Shown: piece by piece, positions 10,854-19,678 of the stretch | How the letters are laid out: each line of letters opens with the position of its first letter | Numbering within the stretch: position 1 is the first letter of the stretch | DNA from: Tsuneonella rigui | GTDB taxonomy: Bacteria; Pseudomonadota; Alphaproteobacteria; Sphingomonadales; Sphingomonadaceae | Direction of reading: 5' to 3' | Length of the DNA: 64,000 nt | NCBI RefSeq assembly: GCF_003958625.1 | Contig: NZ_RSEL01000018.1 | Span: 16,769-80,768, forward strand | Made by a program: the position numbers and the translations under genes | Notes under the pieces: model-generated | Told to the model about the DNA's origin: nothing | Databases searched by the model: none | What the model saw: the letters and a program-made list of their open reading frames with translations, nothing else

Positions 10854-12059
10854 TTACTTCGCGCGCTGCGGCTTGACCTTGTCACCGTCGGCGAGGAACC
10901 CGCCGGCGCGCAGGACCACGCGTTCGTTGCCCGATAGGCCTTCGGTCACCGCGACGCCCTCGCCGGTGACGATACCGGTCTTGACCGCCTTGCGGTGCAC
11001 CCGGTCGTCGTTGCCGACGACGTAGACGAAGCGGCCCTTGTCGTCCGACTGGATTGCCGACTCCGGCAGCAACGGGGCGACGATGATGCCGCTGTTGAGC
11101 ACTGCCGAAGCGAAACCGCCCGGACGCAGGCCCGGCGCGTAGGCGAGCGCGATGCGCGCCTCGCCCTGACGGCTGGTTTCGTCGATCGTCGGGCTGATCT
11201 GCCAGATCTGGCCGGTGTAGCTCTTGTCGCTCGAAACCGGGGTGACGGTAGCCGACTGGCCGACCGAGACCTTCGCGAGGTCTTCCTCGCTGAGCTTGGC
11301 GGCAAGCTCCATCTCACCGCCCTGGGCGATGGTGAACAGCGGCGCACCGCCGGCGCCGACCGTCTGCCCGGGCTCGACCGCACGGGTGAGGATCAGGCCC
11401 GACGCGGGCGCGTAGATGTTGAGGCGGGCGGTGCGTGCCTGCAGCTCCCCGAGCGTCGCGCGGGCCACGCCGACCCGCGCACGGGCTGCATCGCGGGTGG
11501 CGGTCAGGCGGTCGACATCGGCCTTGGAGATGAACCCGCGGTCGACCAGCTTGAGCGCGCGGTCGAGGTTCGCCTGCGCGAGATTGAGATCGGCCTGCGC
11601 GACGCCGATCTGGGCGCGCGCGCCTTCGATCTGCTGCGCCTGGACCGAGCGGTCGATCGACACCAGCACCTGGCCCTGCCGAACCCACTGTCCCTCGTCT
11701 ACCGGCACCGAGATCACCCGGCCGCCCTCGCCCACCGAACCCACCGGCAGCTCGCGCCGCGCGGTCAGCGTCCCAGTCGCCTGGATCGTGCCCGCAATCG
11801 TGGTGCGGCCCGGGGTGACCACGGTGACCAGCGGGACCTGGCTGGCGCCCTGGGTCGCCGCGAACGGATCGTCGTCTTCGCCGCCGCTCATGAAGAAGAA
11901 CGCCGCCACCAGCGCGATCGCCGCGACGATCGCGATAATCGCGTACTTGCGGCGCTTGGACGAAACGTCCTCGCCGGGCACCGCCGACAATTCTGCATCG
12001 GCGCCTTCGAGCGGATAGCGCTCCCCGTCCTGCGCTTCGAGGGTGGTTTCGTAGTTCAT
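10854..12059 (-). CDS. RND efflux periplasmic adaptor (HlyD/MFP family)
   Basis: 401 residues. A cytoplasmic acidic N-terminus of about 36 residues precedes one transmembrane anchor (A-I-I-A-I-V-A-A-I-A-L-V-A-A-F-F-F). Then come the biotinyl-lipoyl-like half (V-D-E-G-Q-W-V-R-Q-G-Q-V-L), a coiled-coil hairpin (residues about 145-205), and the beta-barrel and membrane-proximal domains. It bridges the RND pump, 17 bp downstream, to an outer-membrane channel. The N-terminal cytoplasmic extension plus a helix, rather than a lipoprotein signal, is common in alphaproteobacterial members. It is the first gene of the adaptor-pump-DUF445-GNAT operon; the 159-bp upstream gap shows no repeat that I could identify. 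Confidence 0.95.
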   Translation of the reverse strand: MNYETTLEAQDGERYPLEGADAELSAVPGEDVSSKRRKYAIIAIVAAIALVAAFFFMSGGEDDDPFAATQGASQVPLVTVVTPGRTTIAGTIQATGTLTARRELPVGSVGEGGRVISVPVDEGQWVRQGQVLVSIDRSVQAQQIEGARAQIGVAQADLNLAQANLDRALKLVDRGFISKADVDRLTATRDAARARVGVARATLGELQARTARLNIYAPASGLILTRAVEPGQTVGAGGAPLFTIAQGGEMELAAKLSEEDLAKVSVGQSATVTPVSSDKSYTGQIWQISPTIDETSRQGEARIALAYAPGLRPGGFASAVLNSGIIVAPLLPESAIQSDDKGRFVYVVGNDDRVHRKAVKTGIVTGEGVAVTEGLSGNERVVLRAGGFLADGDKVKPQRAK

Positions 12060-12218
12060 CTGACTGCCTTAAGCCCCCCAACGGGCCGTGTATTACGCGC
12101 ATAACGCACCAGGCGCAAGCGGAGCCACCGGCCCATAGACCGTGGCGGGTTGGAGGGCAATCGAAGGCTCGACCGGCGGGCCAGCAGGACCGACGAAAAG
12201 CCGGTCTCCGCAGGCGCT

Positions 12219-13997
12219 TTAGTGGCGGATGCGCCACACCTCGAGGCTGCCGTCGCCGGCGACCTGGACCGGCTCGAGCCAGCTCGGCGCGCGATGGGCG
12301 AGCATCTGGGCCATGAAGCCGACAGGCGCGGCGGTGCGGTAGCGGGCCGGTTCGGCAAGGTCGGGGCAGAGCACGATATAGCTGGTTCCGCGCTCCGCGA
12401 GCGTAACATGAGCAGCGTCGGTCGAACCGGTAAACGTCCCGATGACCGTGCGCATCGCGCTCTGGCCGCGGTGATGCCCAGTGGCGATCACCGTGTGCTG
12501 CGTTTCGTAGAGCAGCTGCGGGCCGATATCGAGCGGAGCTAGGATCTCGCCTTTGGGTAGCTTTTTCAGCATCGCCGCGTTGGCAGGAATCGCGCAGCTC
12601 GACACCCGCGGCTGCGCGCCCCCGATCGCCGCCTGTGCGGGAATTGCGAGGGTGAGGAGCGTGATCGGCATCGCCGGCAAAAGGGCCAGCGCCATGCCCG
12701 CGAGCACCAGCGCGCGCTTGCCGGGCCGGCGCAGCATGCGGGCCGAGCGCAGCCACTCACGCACCTGCCAGCCGAGCGGCACCGCAGCCAGTGCGCCTGC
12801 GATCGCACCGGCCCGCGATACGAAAAGGGCGATCAGGAGCGAGGCCGCGAGTACCAACGCATAGTCTTGCCAGAACCGCCGCAACCAATCCGAGCTGCGG
12901 CCCGCCAGGCGGATGCAGGCGAGGAGCCCGATCAGCGGCGGAATGACGATCTGCAGCGCAAGCCCGGCTTCTTGATGCCACACGGGCAGGCCCTCACCCA
13001 CGCCGTCGTACCAGAACCGCGCGACCAGCGGGTCGAGCTGTGCGAACGCGCCGCCGCTGCACTGCGGGGCGAACGACAGCATGGTCGCCGCGCCCACGGC
13101 GGCGATTGCGGCGAGGCCGGCGACCAAGGCAAAGCGCGGCAGCGGCTCAAGCCGCGCTAGGCCGGTCGCGGCAAGCGCGGCGACGCCGAAGCAGGCGAGG
13201 TGCGCGGGCGAAATCGCGTCGCAATGCTCGGCCAGCGACCCGAACCCCCGAGTGGCGGCGAAGAAGCCGAGTGAGCCGACCGCCAGACCCTGCATGGTGG
13301 CGGTGAACCACACGGCGTCATGACGGTCGCGCAGCCAGCGCAGCGCGGTGACTCCGCAGATCGCGGCGGCGAGCGGCAGTCCTTCGATCGAGATCGACAG
13401 CCCCGCCGCCAAAGCGACACCGGTCACCCATCCGCCAAAACGCGGCGAGCGGGACATGAGCGCGTTCATCGCCGCAAGCACGCAGACGATCTGCCAGCCG
13501 TGGTGGTCGATCCGCATCGGGCGCAGCTGCTGCACCAGCGGCACCGACAGCGCCATCGCAAGACAGGCGAACCCGGCCGCCTCGTCACCGATCACCCGCC
13601 AGGCGATACGCCCTGCCAGCAGCAGCGCACAGCCGAAGGTCAGTAGCGGCACGAAAATGAGCGCAACCGTCTCCGCCGCATGTTGGCCGATCAATCCGCG
13701 CAGCGCGAGGATGACGCCGGCGAGCGGCAGATCGACCAGGCGCGACCAGTGCATCGGCACCCCGCCGTTGACGGCATCGATCCGGTGCTGGGTCAAGTCG
13801 AACCACGCTTGCCCCGCGATCAGGTCGCGCACCTGCACCAGGCGCAGCGTGTCGTCGGGATCAGGAAAGTGGTAGGCGAGGATCGCCTGCAGGTTCGTCA
13901 CGAGCAGCAGCGCCGCGATCATCGCCCACGCGAGGGCGACGCGCAGCAGCAGGTCCGGCGTCAGCGCCGGCCTCCGCCGCTCGACGAACAATGTCAT
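12219..13997 (-). CDS. GT-C fold integral membrane protein, STT3/PglB-like
   Basis: 592 residues with about ten or more predicted membrane helices and a C-terminal soluble tail of about 130 residues. The first loop holds D-P-D-D at residues 46-49, followed by M-H-W-S-R-L-V-D-L-P-L-A (82-93) and M-R-I-D-H-H-G-W-Q (161-169). The arrangement of an acidic first-loop motif, a W-x-x-L-x-D-L segment and a DHH resembles oligosaccharyltransferase STT3/AglB/PglB enzymes, which transfer glycans from polyprenyl carriers. This is an inference from motif order. Related sphingomonad proteins are, as I recall, often mislabelled as AcrB/AcrD/AcrF. The start overlaps the stop of GtrA (ATGA), so the two are coupled. 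Confidence 0.65.
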   Translation of the reverse strand: MTLFVERRRPALTPDLLLRVALAWAMIAALLLVTNLQAILAYHFPDPDDTLRLVQVRDLIAGQAWFDLTQHRIDAVNGGVPMHWSRLVDLPLAGVILALRGLIGQHAAETVALIFVPLLTFGCALLLAGRIAWRVIGDEAAGFACLAMALSVPLVQQLRPMRIDHHGWQIVCVLAAMNALMSRSPRFGGWVTGVALAAGLSISIEGLPLAAAICGVTALRWLRDRHDAVWFTATMQGLAVGSLGFFAATRGFGSLAEHCDAISPAHLACFGVAALAATGLARLEPLPRFALVAGLAAIAAVGAATMLSFAPQCSGGAFAQLDPLVARFWYDGVGEGLPVWHQEAGLALQIVIPPLIGLLACIRLAGRSSDWLRRFWQDYALVLAASLLIALFVSRAGAIAGALAAVPLGWQVREWLRSARMLRRPGKRALVLAGMALALLPAMPITLLTLAIPAQAAIGGAQPRVSSCAIPANAAMLKKLPKGEILAPLDIGPQLLYETQHTVIATGHHRGQSAMRTVIGTFTGSTDAAHVTLAERGTSYIVLCPDLAEPARYRTAAPVGFMAQMLAHRAPSWLEPVQVAGDGSLEVWRIRH

Positions 13998-14413
13998 GCC
14001 GCGGCGCCCGCGCTGCGGAACACGACCCTGTTGCGCAGCATCCAGGTAACCGTGAAGCTCACCCCGATCGCAACCAGCTTGGCGAGGCGCGGATCGATCC
14101 CGCCGAGGTCGGCCAGGCCGACGATCCCGGTCGTGAGGCCGAGGCCGATCATCGCCGAGACGACGAACAGCGCCTTCTGCTTGGTCCGTTCACGGCCGCG
14201 TTCGGCGACCGTGTCGGCGAACACCGCGCGGCTCGACAGCAGCCAATGCGCGACAATCCCGAGCGCGTAACCGAACGCCGAAGCCGCCGCTGCCGGCACC
14301 GCCAGCGACAGCAGCGCAAGGAAACTGCCGACATCGACCGCCAGCGCGCCGACGCTGGCGAGCACGTAGCGCACCAGCCGCAAGTCGGCGATCTTGATAA
14401 TCCTGGCAATCAT
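13994..14413 (-). CDS. GtrA-like small membrane protein
   Basis: 139 residues with four hydrophobic helices in two pairs. It has the GtrA-family opening (L-R-L-V-R-Y-V-L-A-S-V-G-A-L-A-V-D), the mid-protein F-V-V-S-A-M-I-G-L-G-L-T segment and a C-terminal F-T-V-T-W-M-L-R-N-R-V-V-F. GtrA proteins are linked to flipping or handling of polyprenyl-phosphate-linked sugars. It is translationally coupled to the downstream GT-C protein (ATGA) and lies 81 bp after the FAD/UGM-like gene. Together they suggest a glycan-carrier pathway. Confidence 0.85.
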   Translation of the reverse strand: MIARIIKIADLRLVRYVLASVGALAVDVGSFLALLSLAVPAAAASAFGYALGIVAHWLLSSRAVFADTVAERGRERTKQKALFVVSAMIGLGLTTGIVGLADLGGIDPRLAKLVAIGVSFTVTWMLRNRVVFRSAGAAA

Positions 14414-14494
14414 CGCGTGGCCCCCGCCAACAATCTCGATAATTCGCGTGTATGGGCCGGTTCTCGGCGCATACGGTTAAGGATTGAACAACGG

Positions 14495-16066
14495 CTAGGC
14501 CGCTTTGCGGCCGACCCGCTGCGGCACCTCGCGCACCGATGCCAGCGCGGCGGCCTGGTCCTCGGAAACGGGCGTGGTTTCGCGCGCCGGCAGCGCCTTC
14601 TCCGCGCCCTCGTCGCCCGCCTCGTGGTATTCGGCGTCCTCGTTGACGCACCAGGTGTCGTAGAGCCGTGTCCCGGCGAGGATGTTCTCCACTGTCAGCA
14701 TCGCGGTCATCATCGCGTGATCCTGGTTGTTGTAGCGGTGCATGCCGTTGCGCCCGACGAGGTGCAGCGTGGGATGCTTGTCCTCCAGCTCGTGGCGCAT
14801 GGCGGCGACGTTGGCGGCATAGTCTTCGTCATAGACCGGATAGGCCTTTTCCTGCCGCACCACCGCCCCGCCGATGACGTCCCTGGGATCGAGCAGGCCG
14901 AGGATTTCCATCTCCGTGGTCGCCAGTTCGACAAGCTCATCATCGCTCGACGACCACAGGCCATCGCCTTCGAAGCAGAAGTACTCGAGACCGACACAAG
15001 CGACGCTCGGATCGGGCACCATTTCCGGCGACCAGGAGCGAAAGTTCTGCACCCGGCCGACCTTGACCTTGCTGTCGTGAATGTAGATCCAGTTGTCGGG
15101 GAACAGGTCTTCCGACTTGATCTTGAGCGCGACGGTGAGGAAGTCACGGTACTTGAGCTCGCTCGCGTTCCACGCGGTATCGGGCAGCGGATGCATCCGC
15201 ACGGCGAGCTCGCGCATCGGCGCGCTGCTGATCGCGTGGGCGGCCTTGATCACCACCTTGCCGGCGGGTCCGTTGGCGGAGACGCGCCAGCCACCTTCGC
15301 CGTCGGCAGCGACCTGATCGAGCGCATGGCCCATCAGCACCTGACCCTTACCGGTGGCGACGATCTTGTCGCGCGCCGCGTCCCACATCATACCGGGGCC
15401 GAGCCGCGGATAGCGGAAGGTCTCGAGCAGGGTCTTGACGCCCTGCCCGTCGTTCGGCCGCTTGTTGAGGCCGAGGCTGCGCTTGAGGCCGTCGGTCACC
15501 GCCCCCCACAGCGACAGGCCCTTGATGCGTTGGGCGGCCCAGTCGGCGCTCATCTCGTTACAGGGCATGCCCCACACCTTCTCGGTGTAGGTCTTGAAGA
15601 AGATCGAATAGAGCTTCTTGCCGAACTGGTTGCTGGTCCAGTCCTCGAAGCTCCGAATGTCTTTGATCGGAAACAGCTGCGACCAGGCGAAGCTCGCCAT
15701 GCATACGGTCGAACGCCACAACCCCAGGTTGCCGAGCGCCTCGAACGCGCGCAGCGGGTAGCTGTAGAACTTGCCCTCGTAATAGATGCGGCTCATCCGC
15801 GGGCGCTGGATGAAGTCGTCGGGCAGGATCTCGTTCCACATGTCGACGACCTGTTGCGACTTGGAAAAGAACCGGTGCCCGCCGATGTCGAAGCGGTAGC
15901 CTTCGTGCTCTACCGTGCGGCTGATGCCGCCGACGTAGGTCGCGTCCTTCTCGATGATTGCGACGGTCTTGCCCGCCTTGGTCAGCAGGTAGCCCGCCGT
16001 CAGGCCCGCGGGCCCGGCGCCGATGATCGCGACGTCGACGGTCAACTGTGTGGAATTCGTGCTCAC
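14495..16066 (-). CDS. FAD-dependent oxidoreductase, UDP-galactopyranose mutase/protoporphyrinogen-oxidase-like
   Basis: 523 residues. A Rossmann FAD motif G-A-G-P-A-G lies at residues 16-21 with E39 downstream. It is followed by F-D-I-G-G-H-R-F-F-S-K, the region that in UDP-galactopyranose mutase-like proteins contacts flavin and substrate, and a C-terminal G-R-N-G-M-H-R-Y-N-N-Q-D-H-A motif. The start is GTG 16066, preceded by GGGGG at suitable spacing. The C-terminal 50 residues are polar and look disordered. The substrate is unknown. Its position before GtrA and an STT3-like GT-C protein favours a sugar or carrier-lipid substrate over carotenoid or porphyrin. Confidence 0.8.
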   Translation of the reverse strand: MSTNSTQLTVDVAIIGAGPAGLTAGYLLTKAGKTVAIIEKDATYVGGISRTVEHEGYRFDIGGHRFFSKSQQVVDMWNEILPDDFIQRPRMSRIYYEGKFYSYPLRAFEALGNLGLWRSTVCMASFAWSQLFPIKDIRSFEDWTSNQFGKKLYSIFFKTYTEKVWGMPCNEMSADWAAQRIKGLSLWGAVTDGLKRSLGLNKRPNDGQGVKTLLETFRYPRLGPGMMWDAARDKIVATGKGQVLMGHALDQVAADGEGGWRVSANGPAGKVVIKAAHAISSAPMRELAVRMHPLPDTAWNASELKYRDFLTVALKIKSEDLFPDNWIYIHDSKVKVGRVQNFRSWSPEMVPDPSVACVGLEYFCFEGDGLWSSSDDELVELATTEMEILGLLDPRDVIGGAVVRQEKAYPVYDEDYAANVAAMRHELEDKHPTLHLVGRNGMHRYNNQDHAMMTAMLTVENILAGTRLYDTWCVNEDAEYHEAGDEGAEKALPARETTPVSEDQAAALASVREVPQRVGRKAA

Positions 16067-16151
16067 TCAAGCCCCCCGGATGATTGCCAGGGGAATGAAG
16101 GAAATTGGTTACCGGGGAGTAAACGCGCGCCGCTGGCGCCGATTGCGCGGG

Positions 16152-16802
16152 TCAGCGCCGCTGGGTGGCGCCGCAAACCGGCGCTTCGAGCAGTTCGGGA
16201 GCTTGAGCGCCGACGGCAAACACCGCCAGCTGGCTGAGGCTGAAGGTGTCGTCGAACACCAACCCATACTCGACATCGCGCCGCCACCGGACCCGCGCCC
16301 GCACCTCGGGCAGGATGCCCGAGCAGAGCCGCACCGGCTGGTCGATCGCCAGCAGCGCATTGCAAGTGATCCGCGCGCCTTGCTGCGAAAGATTGACGAC
16401 CTGCGCGCGAAAGCGGCCGCCGATCAGCGCGAGCTCGATCGGAAAGGCGATGTTGAGGCGCAATTGCCGCTTCGGAAAACGGCCCGCCTCGGCCACCAGC
16501 GCCGCGACCTCGACAGCGTTGACGAAGCGGTAGCCGCCCTCGAGCCCGCGGCTCCAAACCGGCTCGATCTCGTGGCGTTCGCCGGTTTGCAGCTCAAGCC
16601 ACTGCGGCCCGCCCTCGGGCAGCGTGTGGAAGCCGCGCAGGCTGATGCCGCTTTCGGATACGTCACGGATAACACAGATGAATTCGCCGCCCGGCGCGAT
16701 CAGCTTGGCCGCCCGGATGAGCAGCGTGAAGCGCGGGGCGACCCGCTCTTCGCACGGCTCCGGGTCCGCTTCTCGCGGCACGATGATGCGCCCTTGTTCC
16801 AT
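16152..16802 (-). CDS. PilZ-domain protein (probable c-di-GMP receptor, two domains)
   Basis: 216 residues. The first PilZ half starts R-V-A-P-R-F (Arg-rich box, residues 20-25) and has D-V-S-E-S-G (47-52), together the c-di-GMP-binding RxxxR and D/NxSxxG motifs. A second, diverged half begins near residue 113 (R-L-N-I-A-F-P-I-E-L) with N-L-S-Q-Q-G (138-143) but lacks the RxxxR box, so it probably does not bind the nucleotide. No enzyme domain is attached. GAGG 5-6 nt before ATG supports the start. It is separated from the FAD gene by 85 bp and may be independent. Confidence 0.82.
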   Translation of the reverse strand: MEQGRIIVPREADPEPCEERVAPRFTLLIRAAKLIAPGGEFICVIRDVSESGISLRGFHTLPEGGPQWLELQTGERHEIEPVWSRGLEGGYRFVNAVEVAALVAEAGRFPKRQLRLNIAFPIELALIGGRFRAQVVNLSQQGARITCNALLAIDQPVRLCSGILPEVRARVRWRRDVEYGLVFDDTFSLSQLAVFAVGAQAPELLEAPVCGATQRR

Positions 16803-16953
16803 ACCACCTCAATGGCCGGCGACATTGCTGCCGCCCTGCGTGCCCGCAACCCCGGGAACGGTCTCGCTGTTCGAGGTAGACCCTCGCGGTAAATGGGGGG
16901 TTAGCGCCGGCCCCGCGCAACTACGGGGGCGAGCGGTGCAAATTGAGCAACGT

Positions 16954-17034
16954 GCGGGCGGTGGGACTCGAACCCACACGAGCAAGGCTCAGGGGATTTT
17001 AAGTCCCCGGCGTCTACCATTCCGCCACGCCCGC
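16954..17034 (-). tRNA. tRNA-Leu (anticodon TAA)
   Basis: On the minus strand the 81-nt sequence folds into a complete cloverleaf: acceptor GCGGGCG/CGCCCGC, D-arm GCGGAATGGTAGACGC, anticodon stem GGGGA/TCCCC with loop CTTAAAA, a long type-II variable arm and T-arm GTGGG-TTCGAGT-CCCAC. The anticodon TAA and long variable arm identify a leucine tRNA. CCA is not encoded. Confidence 0.96.
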
Positions 17035-17100
17035 GCAGGGCAGCGCCTAGCGCGGGCGGTGGATGGGGGCAAACTGCGAGTGGATGACCGCTTGCGTGGA

Positions 17101-17382
17101 TCAGCCGTCGTTGACGACGCGGCGCATTTCCTTGCCGGGCTTGAAATACGGCACTTTCTTCTCGGGTACGTCGACCGCCTCGCCGGTGCGCGGGTTGCGG
17201 CCCTTGCGGGCGCCGCGCTCACGGGTGGAGAACGCGCCAAAGCCGCGCAGCTCGACCCGGCCGCCGTCGGCCAGCCGTTTGCCGATCTCGTCGAAGAAAG
17301 TGTCGAGCACCTGCTCGACCTCGTCCGCCCGCAGATCGGGGTTCTCACGCGCCAGTGCCTGCAACAGCTCCGACCTGATCAT
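17101..17382 (-). CDS. ihfB: Integration host factor beta subunit
   Basis: 93 residues starting [15 protein letters not shown], with GGAGGG ideally spaced before ATG 17382; the longer open frame upstream lacks homology. The HU/IHF DNA-binding arm is present ([14 protein letters not shown]) and the C-terminus [11 protein letters not shown] is the beta-subunit form. It dimerises with IhfA to bend DNA in replication, recombination and transcription control. Transcription is toward tRNA-Leu, 66 bp downstream. Confidence 0.95.
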   Translation of the reverse strand: MIRSELLQALARENPDLRADEVEQVLDTFFDEIGKRLADGGRVELRGFGAFSTRERGARKGRNPRTGEAVDVPEKKVPYFKPGKEMRRVVNDG

Positions 17383-17498
17383 CGCGTTCCCTCCAGATCG
17401 CGGCGCGACCCGCTTGGGGACGCAAGGTGCCAGAGAGGGCGCGCTAGCGCAACGACCGTTTACACCGGTCATTTACCGCGAAGAAACGATGGGGGCGG

Positions 17499-17840
17499 TC
17501 AGGCTTCAGCGGCGAGCTCTGCCGGATCGAGGCCGAGGCGGCGGATGCGCGCCTTCAGTTCGGGCCATTCCTCCTCGAGAAAGCGCGTGCGCTCCGCCCG
17601 GCGCAGCTTCTCCGCCGCGCCCGTGGCCACATACATTCCCACGCCGCGCTGGACCTCGACCAGCCCATCGGCCTGGAACTGCTGGTAGGCCTTGGCGACC
17701 GTCAGTGGATTGGCCCCCTGCTCAGCGGCGAGCGCGCGGACCGAGGGTAGCATCTCGCCCTCGCGATAACGGCCTTCGATGATCGCCGCGGCGACGAGGT
17801 CGCGCAGCTTCAGGTACACCGGCCGGCTCTGCTGGGTCAT
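17499..17840 (-). CDS. GntR-family transcriptional regulator (YtrA subfamily)
   Basis: 113 residues: a winged helix-turn-helix (residues about 8-75; P-S-V-R-A-L-A-A-E-Q-G-A-N-P-L-T-V-A-K-A) followed by only about 40 helical residues with no ligand-binding domain, the layout of the short YtrA subfamily. Such proteins usually repress a nearby transport or membrane gene and themselves. The peptide-transporter gene is divergent, with 193 bp between the two starts, and that interval holds the palindrome at 17927, a plausible operator. Confidence 0.9.
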   Translation of the reverse strand: MTQQSRPVYLKLRDLVAAAIIEGRYREGEMLPSVRALAAEQGANPLTVAKAYQQFQADGLVEVQRGVGMYVATGAAEKLRRAERTRFLEEEWPELKARIRRLGLDPAELAAEA

Positions 17841-17926
17841 GGAAGGTCCTTTGATCGGTGCATCAGTGACATAATACAGCGGGGCGCGTCAAGGTTCCCG
17901 GTAACAGAAGGTTCAGGCGGTTACGG

Positions 17927-17944
17927 GTGAAACAAGTGCTTCAC
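17927..17944. promoter_or_regulatory. Imperfect palindrome in the GntR/POT intergenic region
   Basis: GTGAA and TTCAC flank an 8-bp core, giving an 18-bp imperfect palindrome about 90 bp ahead of the transporter start and on the upstream side of the GntR gene. It could be a GntR operator. Evidence is position and symmetry only. Confidence 0.35.
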
Positions 17945-17978
17945 ATGGGCGAAGCAGCCGTTAGGGTGCGCGCCATTC

Positions 17979-18005
17979 CGGCCCCTTCGCTTGCGAACGG
18001 GGCCG
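17979..18005 (+). promoter_or_regulatory. GC-rich hairpin in the 5' leader of the POT transporter
   Basis: CGGCCCC-TTCG pairs with CGAA-(C)-GGGGCCG around a CTTG loop, an 11-bp stem with one bulged C. It ends 13 nt before the ribosome-binding site. There is no T-run, so it is more likely a leader stability or translation element than a terminator. Confidence 0.4.
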
Positions 18006-18033
18006 TCAAAACAATTTCGAGGGAATGGATCGC

Positions 18034-19665
18034 ATGAAGGATATGGCCACTTGGAATGAGGGCGACTGGATCGCGGCACTAGCCGCGGTATTCCTGTTCG
18101 CCGTTCTGGCCGTCGGCGGCCTCATCGCCGCGCGCAAGAGCGAAGAAGTGGTCGGTCATCCGCGCGGCCTGTTCGTGCTGTTCTACGCCGAGATGTGGGA
18201 GCGGTTTTCCTACTACGGCATGCGCGCGCTGCTGGTGCTTTACCTCACCAAGCACTGGTTGTTCGACGACTCCAAGGCGACGCTGATCTACGGCGCGTAC
18301 GGTGCGCTGGTCTACATCACCCCGGTGCTCGGCGGGATCATGGCCGACCGCTGGCTCGGCCAGCGCAAGGCGGTGCTGTTCGGCGGCATCCTCCTCGCCA
18401 TGGGCCACGGCCTCATGGCGGTCGAGGGCAACGGCGGTCAGACCGACCCGGCGATCAACGTGTTCTGGGCCGCGCTCGCCTTCATCATCGTCGGCTCGGG
18501 CTTCCTGAAGGCGAACATCTCGGTGATCGTCGGCCAGCTCTATAACATGAAGGACACCCGCCGCGACGCCGCCTACACCATCTTCTACATGGGGGTGAAC
18601 GTCGGCGCGGCGCTCGGCACGATCCTCGTCGGCTACCTCGGCGAAACGATCGGCTGGGCATACGGCTTCGGCCTCGCGGGCATCGGCATGGTCATCGGCC
18701 TGATCATCTTCGTGCTCGGCAGGCCCGCGCTGCGCGGACGGGGCGAGGCGCCGCACGGCCTGACCTCCAGCCGCGAGATGACGCTTTATGCCATCGGCCT
18801 CGCAGGCGTCGCGGTGATCTGGGGCCTGATCCAGTATCAGGACGTCATTCAGACGCTGCTTATCGTCACCGGCGTGGCGATGCTGCTGTTCGTCCTGTGG
18901 GAAGCCTTCAAGCTGCCCAAGGAGCCGCGCGAGCGCATGTTCGCGATGCTGTTTTTGATCGCGCTCAACCCGCTGTTCTGGGGCCTGTTCGAACAGGCGG
19001 GCGGTAGCCTGAACCTCTACACCGACAAGTTCGTCGACAAGGGCGGAGTGCCGACCAGCCTGTTCCAGTCGATCAACCCGATCTACATCGTGCTGTTCGC
19101 GCCGATCTTCGCGGCGCTGTGGCAGTGGCTGGGCAAGAAAGGCCTGGAGCCGAGCGCGCCCGCCAAGTTCGGCCTCGCGCTGCTGCAGTTGGGCCTCGGC
19201 TTCCTGATCTTCGTGTGGGGCGCCGGCACGGCCGATCCGGCGGTGATGACCTCGGTCATCTTCGTGTTCCTGATTTACCTGCTGCACACCACCGGCGAAC
19301 TCTGCCTCAGCCCTGTCGGCCTGTCGGCGATGGCGCGGCTCTCGCCGATCCACCTCGCCAGCTTCGTGATGGGCGCGTGGTTCTACATGACCGCGGTGGG
19401 CAACTTCGTCGCGGGCAAGATCGGCGAAGCGACCGGTGGCGAAGGCGGCGAGATGTCGAAGGGACTCGTGCTCGACATCTACTGGGAGATCGGCCTGGTC
19501 GCGATCGGCGTCGGGGTCGTCGTGCTCCTGCTGAGCCCCTTCGTGAAGCGCTGGATGCACCTCGACACACTGGAGGACCGCAACGTGAGCGACGATCTCG
19601 CGGGGCAGAGTCAGGCAGGCATCGAGGCGCAGGAAGCCGGCGTCCATCCGGCGACACGCGGTTAA
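18034..19665 (+). CDS. POT/PTR-family proton-dependent oligopeptide transporter
   Basis: About 543 residues with 12-14 transmembrane helices. The POT signature E-x-x-E-R-F-x-Y-Y-G lies early in the protein (E-M-W-E-R-F-S-Y-Y-G-M), the residues that couple protons to peptide uptake. F-Y-M-G-V-N-V-G and the later F-E-Q-A-G-G motif also fit. It imports di- and tripeptides. I prefer ATG 18034 because GAGGGA lies 9 nt before it; ATG 18025 directly abuts that ribosome-binding site. A strong terminator follows. The divergent GntR regulator may control it. Confidence 0.95.
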   Translation: MKDMATWNEGDWIAALAAVFLFAVLAVGGLIAARKSEEVVGHPRGLFVLFYAEMWERFSYYGMRALLVLYLTKHWLFDDSKATLIYGAYGALVYITPVLGGIMADRWLGQRKAVLFGGILLAMGHGLMAVEGNGGQTDPAINVFWAALAFIIVGSGFLKANISVIVGQLYNMKDTRRDAAYTIFYMGVNVGAALGTILVGYLGETIGWAYGFGLAGIGMVIGLIIFVLGRPALRGRGEAPHGLTSSREMTLYAIGLAGVAVIWGLIQYQDVIQTLLIVTGVAMLLFVLWEAFKLPKEPRERMFAMLFLIALNPLFWGLFEQAGGSLNLYTDKFVDKGGVPTSLFQSINPIYIVLFAPIFAALWQWLGKKGLEPSAPAKFGLALLQLGLGFLIFVWGAGTADPAVMTSVIFVFLIYLLHTTGELCLSPVGLSAMARLSPIHLASFVMGAWFYMTAVGNFVAGKIGEATGGEGGEMSKGLVLDIYWEIGLVAIGVGVVVLLLSPFVKRWMHLDTLEDRNVSDDLAGQSQAGIEAQEAGVHPATRG

Positions 19666-19678
19666 CCAAACCGATCAG

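Noticed and set aside
9337..11025. A 562-codon open frame antisense to the RND pump
   Set aside because: Shadow of the pump: low-complexity, R/H/D-rich, no family features.
17841..17900. Promoter of the GntR gene from TTGACG and TATTAT on the minus strand
   Set aside because: The two boxes are only 10 bp apart, too close for a sigma-70 promoter.
18079..19647. A 522-codon open frame antisense to the peptide transporter
   Set aside because: His-, Arg- and Asp-rich composition and exact overlap show it is the complement of a GC-rich gene, not a protein.
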